From Triticum aestivum (taxonomy: Eukaryota > Streptophyta > Magnoliopsida > Poales > Poaceae): a stretch of 64,000 nucleotides of DNA. Positions 32,513 to 44,320 of this stretch are shown here, piece by piece. Under the pieces are notes generated by a model. The model did no database searches and was not told the DNA's origin. It saw only the letters and a list, made by a program, of their open reading frames with translations. The translations under genes were made by a program, and so were the position numbers. The stretch covers positions 375,223,944 through 375,287,943 of the forward strand of contig NC_057798.1 of the NCBI RefSeq assembly GCF_018294505.1, written 5' to 3'. Numbering within the stretch: position 1 is the stretch's first letter; the number at the start of each line of letters is the position of its first letter.

Positions 32513-32702
32513 GATAAACGATCTAACACACGAGCACACAAAAGGCAAGCGAAAAAGAGAGGCGAACAGGAAAGAGAGGGCGAATAAAACGGCAAGTGTG
32601 AAGTGGGGGAGAGGAAAACGAGAGGCAAATGGCAAATAATGTAATGCGAGGGAGATGAATTTGTGATGGGTACTTGGTATGTCTTGAATTGAGCGAAGAC
32701 CT

Positions 32703-32719
32703 TCCCAGCAACGGCGCCA
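32703..32719 (-). other. Primer-binding site, tRNA-Asp (element D)
   Basis: On the minus strand TGGCGCCGTTGCTGGGA lies 11 nt from the 5' LTR, a near match to the tRNA-Asp 3' complement. Confidence 0.85.
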
Positions 32720-32730
32720 GAAATCCTTCT

Positions 32731-34284
32731 TGCTACCTCTTGAGCACTGCGTTGGTTTTCCCTTGAAGAGGAAAGGGTGATGCAGCAAAGTAGCGTAAGT
32801 ATTTCCCTCAGTTTTTGAGAACCAAGGTATCAATCTAGTAGGAGGCTCCTCAAAAGTCCCTCATACCTACACAAACAAACAAGAACCTCACAACCAACGC
32901 GATAAAGGGGTTGTCAAACCTTCACGGTAACTTGCGAAAGTGAGATCTGATAGAGACAATAAGATAAGATAAATATTTTTCGTATTTTTATGATATAGAT
33001 TGGAAAGTAAAGATTGCAAAATAAAGATAGATGGAAAACTTATATGATAAAAGATAGACCCTGGGGCCATAGGTTTCACTAGTAGCTTCTCTCAACATAG
33101 CATAAGTATTACGGTGGGTGAACAAATTACTGTCGAGCAATTGATAGAAAAGTGCATAGTTATGAGAATATCTAGGCATGATCATGTATATGGGTATCAC
33201 GTCCGCAACAAGTAGACCGACTCCTGCCTGCATCTACTACTATTATTCCACACATCGACCGCTATCCAGCACGCATCTAGAGTATTAAGTCCATAAGAAC
33301 AGAGTAACGCATTAGGTAAGATGACATGATGTAGAGGGATAAACTCAAGCAATATGATATAAAACCCATCTTTTTATCCTCGATGGCAACAATACAATAC
33401 GTGCCTTGCTGCCCCTGCTGTCACTGGGAAAGGACACCGCAAGATTGAACCCAAAGCTAAGCACTTCTACCATTGCAAGAAAGATCAATCTAGTAGGCCA
33501 AACCAAACTGATAATTCGAAGAGACTTGCAAAGATAACCAATCATACATAAAAGAATTCAGAGGAGATTCATATATTTCTCATAGATAAACTTGATCATA
33601 AACCCACAATTCATTGGATCTTGACAAACACACCGCAAAAAGAGTTACATCGAACAGATCTCCAAGAAGATCGAGGAGAACTTTGTATTGAGATTCAAAG
33701 AGAGAGAAGAAGCCATCTAGCTAATAACTATGGACACGAAGGTCTGTGGTAAACTACTCACAACTCATCGGAGAGGCTATGGTGTTGATGTAGAAGCCCT
33801 CCATGGTCGATTCCCCCTCCGGCGGAGCGCCGGCGAAGGCTCCAAGATGGGATCTCACGGATACAGAAGGTTGCGGCTGTGGAATTAGGTTTTCGTGGTG
33901 CTCCTCGATGTTTTCAGGGTATGGGAGTATATATAGGCGAAGGAAGTAGGTCAGTAGAGCCATGAGGGGCCCACGAGGGTGGGGGCGCGCCTGGCACCCT
34001 CGTGGCCGCCTCGGTTGCTTCTTGATGTCCACTCCAAGTCTCTTGGTTGCATTTGTTCCAAAAAGATCGCTCCCGGAGGTTTCATCCCGTTTGTACTCCG
34101 TTTGATATTCCTTTTTTTGGAAACACTGAAATAGGCAAAAAACAGCAATTCGGGCTGGGCCTCCGGTTAGTAGGTTAGTTTCAGAAATGATACAAAAGTG
34201 TAAAGTTAATCCCATAAACATCCAAAATGGGTAATATAATAGCATGGAACAATAAAAAATTATAGATACGTTGGAGACGTATCA
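32731..34284 (-). repeat. 5' LTR of element D
   Basis: 1554 bp, matching 17037-18592. It contains GTATATATAGGCG (33927 region, element TATA on the opposite strand). The 18-bp 'CCGGTTAGTAGGTTAGTT' near 34163 is missing from the left copy. Confidence 0.95.
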
Positions 34285-35586
34285 AGAAACACCAGGAGGG
34301 GACCCACCAGGAAGCCACGAGCCTGGGGGGCATGCCCCCAAGCTTGTGGGGCCCCTGGCAGGTCTTCGGAGCCCATCTCCTGCTATATGATGCCATTTGA
34401 GATAGAAAAAATCATAAGGAAGGTTTTGGGATGAAGCGACACCGTCTCGAGGCGATACCTGCACAGGAGCACTTTTGCTCTCTGCGAAGCGATTCCGCCG
34501 GGGAAACTTCCCTCCGGGCAGGGAAATCAAAGTCATCGTCATCACCAATGATCCTCTCATCATGGGAGGACCATTCTTCCTCAACATCTTCACCAGCACC
34601 ATCTCATCTCAAAACCTAGGTCATCTCTTGTATTCAATCTTTGCCTCAAAACCTCAGATTGGTACATGTTAGTTGCTCGTAGTGTTGATTACATCATGTA
34701 GCTTATGCTAGTTGGTTTATTTGGTGGAACAGTATATGTTCAGATGATATTCAATACCCCTCTAATCTTGAAAATGAATATGATTTGTGAGTATTTACTT
34801 TTGTTCTTCGGGGCATGGGAGAAGTATGACTATAAGTAATCATGTGAATTTGGTATCCGTTCAGTATTTTGATGATATGTATGTTGCTGCTTCCTTTAGT
34901 GGTTTCGTGTGAACTTCGAATACATGACTTCACTGTACTTGGGCCTAAGGGAAGGCATTGTGGAGTAGTAATTACATGACGGGTTGCTAGAGTGATAGAA
35001 GCTTAAACATAATGAAAGCCGTTCCAACTTCACTCCGTACTAGAACTCCTGGGTGGGTCATGCCTAGGAGTTATATCCCCAACACCTAGTTTATGCTTTA
35101 TTCCGTAAGGGGCTGGTTTGGATACATATGTTTCAAGCTATGGTTAGATTTATCTTAATTCTTTTGTCTTAGTTGTGGATGCTTGCGAGAGGGGTAACCA
35201 TAAGTGGGAGGCTTGTTCAAGTAAGAACATCACCCAAGCACCCGTCCACCCACATATCAAATTATCAAAGTAGCGAACGCGAATCAAATAAACATGATGA
35301 AAGTGACTAGATGAATTCCATGTGTCCTCAAGAACGCTTTGCTTACTATAAGAGAACGCTTTGCTATAAAAAGGATTGGGATACCTTGCTGCACCTTTGT
35401 TACTATTTATACTTGTCACTTATTACAAATTACCTTGCTACCAAACTATCTGTTACCGATAATTTCAGTGCTTGCGGAGAATACCTTGCTGAAAACCGCT
35501 TGTCATTTCCTTCTGCTACTCGTTGGCTTTGACACTCTTACTTATCGAAAGGACTATGATTGATCCCTTATACTTGTGGGTCATCA
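34285..35586 (+). repeat. 5' LTR of element B, second segment
   Basis: It resumes after the AGAAA duplication and parallels element A from about 5035 (CCACCTGGTGAGC area) to the end. It closes GGGTCATCA at 35586. With the first segment, minus the MITE and the 75-bp insert, the LTR is about 1.47 kb, close to A's 1.50 kb. Confidence 0.85.
35009..35083. repeat. 75-bp insertion in LTR of B
   Basis: It separates GCTTAAAC from ACCTAGTTT, which are contiguous in both LTRs of element A. AAC occurs at both borders. It contains an inverted pair AACTCCT/AGGAGTT. It may be a tiny transposon or filler DNA. Confidence 0.5.
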
Positions 35587-35604
35587 ACACTCTCTTTGGG
35601 CGCC

Positions 35605-35689
35605 TGATAACCCACAAGTATAGGGGATCGCAATAGTTTTCGAGGGTAGAGTATTCAACCCAAATTTATTGATTCGACACAAGGGGAGC
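35605..35689 (-). repeat. 3' LTR of element C, first segment
   Basis: TGATAACCCACAAGTATAGG onward parallels 60423 onward. It is interrupted after GGAGC by the Tat dimer T. Confidence 0.9.
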
Positions 35690-36158
35690 TAAGGGAGTCC
35701 CGGACTAGGGGGTGTCCGGATAGCCGAACTATCATCATCGCCGGACTCCAAGACTATGAAGATACAAGATTGAAGACTTTGTCCCGTGTCCGGATGGGAC
35801 TTTCCTTGGCGTGGAAGGCAAGCTTGGCGATACGGATATGTAGATCTCCTACCATTGTAACCGACTTTGTGTAACCATAGCCCTCTCCGGTGTCTATATA
35901 AACTGGATGCTTTAGTCCCTAGGACGAACAACAATCATACCGTAGGCTAGCTTCTAGGGTTTAGCCTCCTTGATCTCGTGGTAGATCCACTCTTGTAACA
36001 CACATCATCAATATTAATCAAGCAGGACGTAGGGTTTTACCTCCATCAAGAGGGCCCGAACCTGGGTAAAACATCGTGTCCCTTGTCTCCTGTTACCATC
36101 CGCCTAGACGCACAGTTCGGGACCCCCTACCCGATATCCGCCGGTTTTGACACTGACA
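35690..36158 (+). repeat. LTR 1 of T
   Basis: 469 bp from TAAGGGAGTCCCGG (active form TGAGGG) to GACACTGACA. A TATA box CTATATAAA lies at 35894-35902. The presumed primer site TTGGTGCTTTCATTGATA follows at 36159-36176; its tRNA is not identified. Confidence 0.95.
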
Positions 36159-36205
36159 TTGGTGCTTTCATTGATAGTTCCTCTGTGTCGTCACCATCAG
36201 GAAGG

Positions 36206-38269
36206 ATGCCTTTTCCCGTCTTCAAAGACGGCACCGTCGTCAAGGGAGCTTTGGCCGCCGGCCAGACTATCCGGCTAGGCGGTTTTCTTATGACCGCCTG
36301 TTCGGCCAGCGCTCCGACGATGACCTCTCAGGTCATTAAAAGCGATCTTCATGTAAGCTCGGAATTCGCCGAGCAGCTAGATCCGATTGAGCTCTCCTCT
36401 GTAAACGAGCTCTTGGATCGCATCGCCGCCCTGGGAGTCGCTACCGACTATGATCAGATTGGGCTTAAAACCGATCTGAGAGAAATTAACTCTCCCCAGG
36501 TTACCCACCACGTTGTCGTGGTAGAGGAACAATGCGGCGACTCTTCTTCTATGTTAAAAACCAACTATGTCCGGATTCCCGATCCCTCCATGCCGGACTC
36601 CCGCGGAGGGACGGACGCCAATCAAATACTGAACCTAAAGTCAGGCATCGGACCAGATTTGTTGGAAAGCATCCAGCAAACCAAGCTTCCAAATCCGGAA
36701 GCTTCTTGGCCTTTGAGCCTCAGATCAGGCGGGGTTCCGAATTTAATTCCACCCGCCCACCCAAACATAAGCGATCTATCTCAAATATGGCAAGAGCCCG
36801 ATGAAACAGTACATCATTACTGGGCCAGATTCCTCCTGGTTATGAACAGGATAAAGGACTGCCGTGAAGAAAGCGCGATTTCAATTCTCTGCAACAATTG
36901 CACGGACAAGGGAATCATAAACGCCATCAGTTGTCGCAAAGTTACATGCTTCGCCGACCTAGCGATCATTGTACAAAAATACTGTGCGATGGAGAGTTCC
37001 TGGAAAACCGAAACTAGGTTCTGGGACAATCTGGCCCTGAATACAACCCAAGTCCGAAATAAAAGAGTGCGTCATACTCAAGCACCTGGGTTAAAAACCA
37101 AAAAGCAAAAAACCCCTAAAGGGTACGGAACCGTACTGGAGGGATGGCTCAACGGGCCCTGCAAAATCCACAGTACGGAGGACGCCACTCCAACACATAG
37201 CCTTCGAGCATGTTGGATACTACGGCAGGTGGCCAAAAGTGGCGAAGGCTTTTTAGCCCCGGGCAACCAGCCCAGCAGCACCAGTACGGTATTAACAGTC
37301 TTCGAGACTTTCGCATCAAATAATATGCGGCAACAAACAATCCGCAGCCTCGCCGAAGTCTACCAAGTAGCAACAGCAAATCCATGGAGCAACACGGCTA
37401 TCACCTTCAATGCCAGCGACGAACCTAAATTCCGAACAGCTAGAGCACCAGCCGCATTGGTCCTCAGTCCGATAGTGGACGGCTTTCGTCTTACCAAGGT
37501 ACTCATGGATGGCGGCAGCGGATTAAACCTCATCTATGAGGAAACCCTTCAAAAAATGGAAATTGACTGGAGCCGCATTGAGCGAAGCAGCACAACCTTC
37601 AGGGGGATAATCCCTAGTCGAGAAGTACGCTGCACAGGAAAAATCACACTAGATGTAGTGTTCGGCTCGCCGGACAATTACAGGTCCGAAGAGGTCACGT
37701 TCCAAGTGGCCCCATTCGGCAGCGGATATCACGCCTTGTTAGGGCGAGAGGCATTCACAATCTTCCAAGCTATACCCCATTACGGGTACATGAAGCTCAA
37801 AATGCCCGGACCCAATGGAATAATCACTCTCGCCAGTGATCCAGATACAGCACTCCGCGCTGAAAATAAGACAGCCGCACTGGCCCTAGAGGCATTATCC
37901 GAAGCCCTAGCGGCAGAGGAATTAACTGCGCTGCGCTCCATGGTGGATAGGGACGATGTGATACTCGATAAGAGGTCCAAGTCCACCTCTTTCAAACCAG
38001 CAGACGAAATAGTCAAATTTCAGGTCCATCCAACGGACCCCACAAAGACGGCATCCATTGGGGCACAATTAAATCCTGATGTAGAAGCCGCACTACGAGA
38101 ATTCCTTCGGGAAAATTGGGACATTTTTGCCTGGCACCCTTCAGACATGCCAGGAATCCCACGCAGGCTGGCAGAGCACAGCCTAAATATCCTAAAAGGA
38201 TTAAGCCAGTCAAACAAGCTCTTCGGCGATTTTCCGAACCCAAAAGACAGGCAATGGGAGAGGAGCTAG
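36206..38269 (+). pseudogene. Gag-protease of T, first monomer
   Basis: The open frame extends back into the LTR; the first ATG after the LTR is 36206 (MPFPVFKDG). Gag residues DETVHHYWARFLLVMNRIKD lie near codon 205. The protease active site is MDGGSGLNLIY (Asp codon 37508-37510), the D-G-G-S form of Tat proteases, and HALLGREAF follows. The last correct codons are near 38202, where one base is missing (GGATTAAGCC; the second monomer has GGATTCAAGCC); the frame then reads nonsense to 38269. Otherwise open. About 33 residue differences separate it from the second monomer. Confidence 0.88.
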
Positions 38270-41200
38270 CCAAACTCTTAGAAGCCGGATTCATCAGAGA
38301 TATCAAACATCCGGACTGGCTAGCCAACCTGGTAATGGTACCAAAAAAGGACAAATCCTGGCGCCTCTGCGTCGATTTCAAAGACCTTAACAAGGCCTGT
38401 CCAAAGGACCCTTTCCCTCTCCCTCGCATCGACCAAATCATCGATGCTACCGCAGGGCACGATTCATTGTGCTTCCTCGATGCATACTCCGGATACCATC
38501 AAATCAAGATGGCGGAAAAAGACCAGGCCGCAACGGCATTCATTACTCCATATGGGCCATTCTGCTTCAACACAATGCCCTTCGGACTCAAAAACGCCGG
38601 CGCAACATATCAGCGCATGATTCAGACATGTCTGGCTACCCAGATAGGCAAAACAGTAGAGGCATACGTAGACGATGTGGTCGTCAAGACCAAACACGTC
38701 GAAACTCTAGTAGACGACTTGAGGGTGACATTTGACAACCTCCGAGCATATGACATTAAGCTCAACCCGGAAAAGTGTGTCTTCGGAGTACCAGCCGGAA
38801 AGCTTTTGGGCTTCATTGTATCCGGTAGAGGAATTGAAGCAAACCCAGCCAAGATCCGAGCTCTGTCACAATTGGATATCCCAAAAGACCTCAAGAAAAT
38901 ACAAAAACAAACTGGGTGCGTAGCGCCTCTAAGCCGCTTCATCTCCCGTTTGGGAGAAAAGGCTCTGCCCCTCTATCGCCTCCTCCGGCGCACCGAACAC
39001 TTCGAATGGACGGATGCCGCCACGGCCGGACTCGAAGAAATCAAGGCCATACTGGCAACAAATCTGGTCCTGGCCGCGCCCAACCTGGGCGAACCTATGT
39101 TATTATACATCGCAGCAACACATCAAGTTGTTAGCGCGGTACTCGTCGTCGAACGAGAAACTGAAGGGCACAGATTCCCTCTTCAAAAACCAGTATACTA
39201 CGTATCCACTGTCTTAACTCCATGCAAGTCCCGGTACCCACATTATCAAAAGATAGCGTATGCGGTGTTCATGGCATCCCGGAAGCTGCGACACTACTTT
39301 CAAGAGTGTTCCATAACGGTGGCCTCCGAAGTACCTCTCAACGATATTATAAACAACCGCGACGCAACGGGCAGGATTGCAAAATGGGCCATTGGGATCT
39401 TACCATTTGACATAACCTACAAACCACGGCGAGCTATAAAGTCGCAAGTCCTGGCTGACTTCGTCGCCGAATGGACCGAAGCCGCACTCCCTAAAGAGTA
39501 CGGCACGTACTCCAATTGGATCATGCATTTCGACGGATCCAAAATGCTGGCTGGCTTGGGGGCTGGCGTCGTCTTGACGTCCCCAACTGGAGACACAGTC
39601 CAATACGTACTTCAAATAATGTACATGGACTCCAACAATGCAGCCGAATACGAGGCCCTTCTACACGGCCTCCGAATGGCAATCTCCATGGGCATTCAAC
39701 GCCTAGAGGTGCGCGGGGATTCAAACCTCGCAATATCCCAAGTAAATGGAGACTTTGACGCCAAAGATCCGAAAATGGCAGCTTACCGCAACGCCGTCCT
39801 AAAAATGTCAGCTCGATTCGAAGGACTCGAATTCCATCATGTAGCCCGGGATAATAACCAGGCAGCAGACGTGTTAGCACGCATCGGCGCAAAACGTGAC
39901 GCCGTCCCTCCAAACATCTTCCTGGAACGGCTCTTTAAGCCATCCGTATTATGGGAAGAGGAGTCCGGAAATAACAATCCGGAGCCAGCTGCATCACCTA
40001 ACTCAGACAATTCTGACACGATCGGCGGCTCAGCCAATGAAATAACACCTTCAGCCCACGAAATAATGGCAGTAATTGCCCCGTGGACGGAACCATTCCT
40101 AGCCTACTTAATTAGGCAGGAACTTCCCGAAGACCAAAATGAGGCCCGCTGCATAGTTCGGCGGTCTAAAGCCTACAAGGTCCATGAGGGAGAACTTTAT
40201 AAGAAAAGCACGACCGGAGTCCTTCAAAGGTGTATCTCCGAAGAGGAAGGGCGAAATCTCCTGGCTGAAATTCACGCCGGACTCGGCGGGCACCATGCCG
40301 CCGCCCGGGCCCTTGTAGGCAAGGCCTTCCGTACAGGATTTTATTGGCCGACCGCCCGGGCATATGCTCAGGACTTAGTCCAACGATGCGTCGGTTGCCA
40401 GCTCTTTGCCAATCAGAGCCATATGCCACCCACCGCCCTCAAAACTATACCCATTACTTGGCCGTTCGCGGTCTGGGGGCTTGACATGGTTGGACCCCTT
40501 AAAGGGGGAACCCACAAGCACAAATACTTATTGGTCATGGTGGATAAATTCACCAAATGGATAGAGGCCAAGCCGGTTACAACAGCAGAATCCAGACCTG
40601 TGATGGACTTCATATCCGGGGTAGTACACCGCTTCGGCATCCCCCACAGCATCATCACTGATAACGGCACGAATTTCATGGCCGACGAGGTTAAACTCTG
40701 GTGCAAAAACATGGGCATCAAGCTCGACTACGCTTTAGTCTACCACCCTCAAACTAATGGTCAAGTGGAACGAGCAAATGGTCTAATCATGAGCGGCATC
40801 AAACCCAGATTATTGCGGTCCCTCACGGAATCTAACACGCACTGGGTAGAGGAGCTTGACTCCGTACTCTGGGGGCTGCGGACCACGCCAAACCGCACAA
40901 CCGGATTCACACCATTTTTTATGGTATACGGCGCTGAGGCAGTTTTGCCCTGCGACATAATTCATGACTCACCTCGCGTGCGCATGTACGAGGAAAGAGA
41001 AGCCGAGTTAGATCGGCAGGACAGTTTGGACGCTTTATAGGAGGAGCGTGACGTGGCAAAATCCCGTTCCGCATTTTATCAACAGCAGGCTCGAAGATAT
41101 CAAAGCAGAGAAGTACGGGCCAAAACTTACAACGTTGGCGAGCTAGTTCTACGCCTGCCGGACAAGAAAAAGGACAAACTTAAGCCCAAATGGGAAGGTC

Positions 41201-41316
41201 CCTTCATCATTGACCAAGTCCTTACCGGCGGTGCATACCGTCTACGCAACGCATCTGACAACCGACTCGAGCCAAACCCATGGAACGCAGCCCGTCTCCG
41301 AAGATTTTACGCCTAG
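38203..41316 (+). pseudogene. RT, two RNases H and integrase of T, first monomer
   Basis: Open from before 38203 to a TAG at 41038-41040, which is GAG in the second monomer; the frame resumes to the true stop at 41314-41316. RT: SWRLCVDFKDLNKACPKD, FLDAYSGYHQI, FGLKNAGATYQR, YVDD at 38665-38676. The first RNase H (39080-39480) has lost clear catalytic Asp residues. The second, archaeal-type (39516-39890), keeps FDGS, AEYEAL, GDSNLA and ARDNNQAAD. Integrase: GHHAAARA zinc part, CVGCQ, then GLDMVGP, ITDNGTNF and GQVERANG. No chromodomain. Only the upstream frameshift and one nonsense codon break this copy. Confidence 0.92.
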
Positions 41317-42130
41317 CGCCGGACTCAGGGTTCGTCTCCTTTCTCCGTCCACCTTTCATATTTTTTCGTTGTCTTTGTTTTCCCTCCTTTCTCCTCTCCT
41401 TTCTTCATCTCAAACCTCTCGAGGGCTGATCTGCGCTTTGTTCGCACTTACTTGATGTGCTACTCACACTCGTTATACCTGGGGGCTTCTTTAACAGAAG
41501 CTTATTTATACGGGCTTTATGCCACACACATGTGTCATACTTCCGCATGTACCTTTTATTCACCATTATATGCATCGATATGACTTAAGTTTTGGCCAAG
41601 CTGGGTTGCCTGGCTCCTGTGCTTACCCCTACGTTCCCGATTGTTCGGCTAGGAGGTAAAGGGAGCACCTCTGCGATTGTTACTGCCGGGTCAGCCGGAT
41701 GTGTACCTCAGACTGGGTGAAGCCGAAAGCTAGCGTTCTTAAGAGAATATTCGGTCGGTGACTTGAAAGATGATTTATTACTTACTTATTTATTTGCCCC
41801 CAGATGCTTTTTCTGCTATTTTCGCAGTCTCGGCATGCACTTTAGGGCATGCCTCCCCAGGGAAAGGAACCCTTAACGGAACTATTCTTCCTGGAAGATG
41901 TTTCTTACTAACCATGTAATATAACATAACTAGTTGGGCACTTGTCTGATAAAGCAATTATGACCCCGACGCCTTGTCTCCACGCATGCCCCGGTTCTTC
42001 TATAACCGTAAGGGTATTCAGACACACTCCGGACTGTTGGGTCCCGAGGTTGAAGCGAAAAGGTCCGCAAAGACAAACGATCTACAATCCGTCTAGAAGG
42101 CATTTTACATGTCATTTCAAAATTACATCG
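41317..42130. other. Spacer between convergent pol and antisense gene, monomer 1
   Basis: About 0.8 kb without a gene. It contains T/C-rich TTTCCCTCCTTTCTCC (41390 region) and CCTGGGGGCTTC, and separates the plus-strand pol stop from the minus-strand gene stop at 42131. The matching spacer of monomer 2 is at 49432-50245. Confidence 0.6.
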
Positions 42131-43605
42131 TCAAACTGACTGATTGTACTCCTCTTCAATCCCATCTAACAGGCTATCTAATTTACAGTCATGTTGGGAA
42201 TATTTTGTGGCCAGTTCTACTTGGCCGTACATCAAGCTCACAGGGATCTCCTTCCCGTCAGGCCCCGCAGGTCCGACCTCGGCCATGTGGTTTGGGTCAG
42301 CCTTCGGATACCGCGTCTTCACCATGGCCCAGGCCTCCCTGGCGCCTTGACGGCAGGCCGATATCTTCCACAGACGGAGGCGTCGCCGTGCTCCCTGAGG
42401 CTTCTCAGCAAGCCCTCCAAGGCCCTTGGGTAGGGAGACGGAAGGCCATAAAGCCTACACGACGCCACTCATCGCCTACCGAACACGTTTGAGAAGTTGC
42501 ACCAGCTCGGGAAGTTGGTCACCCGTTGAACCAGGCATTTCCTCCGCAGGGCGACCTGTGAGCACACCTACAGAAATATTTCTGTTAACCGACTTCCTCG
42601 CCGAACTCTTCTTTTCAAAAGAGTTTGCTCAACCACTTACTATAGATGTCGCGACGAAGCCGCTGATTCTCCTTCATGGAGCCACACAGCTGGGCCCGAA
42701 CACCTTTCAGCTCTTCTCCAAGCTGGGTGTGGGCATCTTGGAGTTTGTTTCTCTCCTGCTGCACCTTCGTAAGCACCCTCTCGCCGGCCTTCAACTGGCG
42801 CAGTAGCTGTTGCTTGTCCGGATCTAGTCCGGCGCCCTCTGCAATATTATTGTCAGACTATACACACACGCCGCATTTTGTTAACTACTTCTCTTTTCAA
42901 AAATATAAATTACCAGAGGGGGTGTCCGTGGCTCCCCCGGCAGCGGCTAGTGCGGCCTCAAGTTGGGCCTTGCACTTTTGAAGCTCCTGAGACAGGTGGG
43001 TATTCTTCTCAGTAAGATCCTGCATAACAAATGATCCTTAAATCAGTTAGTTTAACTATTTTAAGTCGCGGGGGCTACTGGCATATATAGCCATTAAAAT
43101 TCCTCACCCGTATGTCCTTTACATACTCCTCCGTGGCTTTGGTTAAACCATCTTGAGCAGCACGGAGGTGCGCATCTCCCGCATTAAAGGCATTTAACGC
43201 CTTAGGAGAGAAACACGCGTCACGAAGAATTGTCCGACGGCGCCTATGATTCATGGCGCTCTCCACCTCAGACCTGGTGGCGGACAACCTGTCGGCATCC
43301 TCCGTTGGAGGAGCGTCCGGCTCGCGCCTTGCGCTAGCCTCCCCTTCCGGACCAAGCGTTGGAGCCTGGCTGGCGGAGGCTTGGTGGGCACCCTCTCCGG
43401 ACTCAGTCCGGCGAGTGCTTTTTCTCCTGGAAGAATCATGAGCATTAATATGCCTCCCAGGAGTTTTTCCCTTAAAGGACAATGGTGCGCCATACCTTTG
43501 CGGCGACGTTTCGATTCGCGCCGCACTCCTCTTCCGCCTGCTGGGCCGAACTGACCCCGTTTGATCAGTCGCCGCAAGCTCGGCTTCCTGCCGTGAAGGC
43601 ACCGC
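42131..43605 (-). pseudogene. Antisense intron-containing gene of T, monomer 1
   Basis: On the minus strand, predicted exons are 43496-43605, 43108-43426, 42914-43019, 42641-42838 and 42131-42555, all with GT-AG borders (donors GTATGG, GTGAGG, GTAATT, GTAAGT; acceptors TTCCAG, ATGCAG, TTGCAG, CTCACAG). Reading frame is kept across the last three junctions. The product has helical, coiled-coil parts (SQELQKCKAQLEAAL; QQERNKLQDAHTQLGEELKG) and a conserved tail (TRYPKADPNHMAEVGPAGPD, YGQVELATKYSQHDCKL). A TAG after KRVR (near 42478) and a second at VV-stop interrupt it. An upstream exon ending at 43685 is likely. Tat elements are known to carry antisense ORFs here; function unknown. Confidence 0.7.
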
Positions 43606-43787
43606 CTGCCGAGCACCATTGGTGCATGGTGGTTAGAAATAAGCATTAACAAAGCAACGGTGTCAAAGCTTCGGTCATACTCACCTGGGAAGCCGGACAC
43701 TATTCGACAGGGACATGAAGTTTGAAGGAGAACCCGCCTTGCAACGCCGAAGACAACATATGCGTCGGGCTCGTCGTCATTGAAGCC

Positions 43788-43802
43788 AGGTTCGGGGGCT
43801 AC
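43788..43802 (+). other. Polypurine tract of T, monomer 1
   Basis: AGGTTCGGGGGCTAC abuts LTR 2. The same motif (TTGTTCGGGGGCTAC) precedes LTR 3 at 51903-51917. Confidence 0.75.
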
Positions 43803-44273
43803 TGAGGGAGTCCCGGACTAGGGGGTGTCCGGATAGCCGAATTATCATCATCGGCCGGACTCCAAGACTATGAAGATACAAGATTGAAGACTTCGTCCCG
43901 TGTCCGGATGGGACTTTCCTTGGCGTGGAAGGCAAGCTTGGCGATACGGATATGTAGATCTCCTACCATTGTAACCGACTTTGTGTAACCATAGCCCTCT
44001 CCGGTGTCTATATAAACCGGATGGCTTTAGTCCGTAGGACAAACAACAATCATACCATAGGCTAGCTTCTAGGGTTTAGCCTCCTCGATCTCGTGGTAGA
44101 TCCACTCTTGTAACACACATCATCAATATTAATCAAGCAGGACATAGGGTTTTACCTCCGTCAAGAGAGCCCGAACCTGGGTAAAACATCGTGTCCCTTG
44201 TCTCCTGTTACCATCCGCCTAGACGCACAGTTCGGGACCCCCTACCCGATATCCGCCGGTTTTGACACCGACA
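43803..44273 (+). repeat. LTR 2 (shared middle LTR) of T
   Basis: 471 bp, TGAGGGAGTCCCGG to GACACCGACA. It serves as 3' LTR of monomer 1 and 5' LTR of monomer 2, with polypurine tract on its left and primer site on its right. TATA box CTATATAAA at 44009-44017. Confidence 0.96.
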
Positions 44274-44320
44274 TTGGTGCTTTCATTGAGAGTTCCTCTG
44301 TGTCGTCACCATCAGGAAGG

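Larger units (their letters stand above)
17037..34284 (-). mobile_element. Non-autonomous Ty3/gypsy (Athila-like) element D, gag only
   Basis: The LTRs at 17037-18592 and 32731-34284 face minus. The perfect 5-bp duplication AGAAA lies at 17032-17036 and 34285-34289. The primer site adjoins the right LTR and the polypurine tract adjoins the left LTR, so the 5' end is on the right. Without CACTA element K the element is about 7.0 kb with a 3.9-kb interior. The interior carries gag but no protease, RT or integrase, so movement would have needed proteins from another element. It sits inside the 5' LTR of B. Confidence 0.95.
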
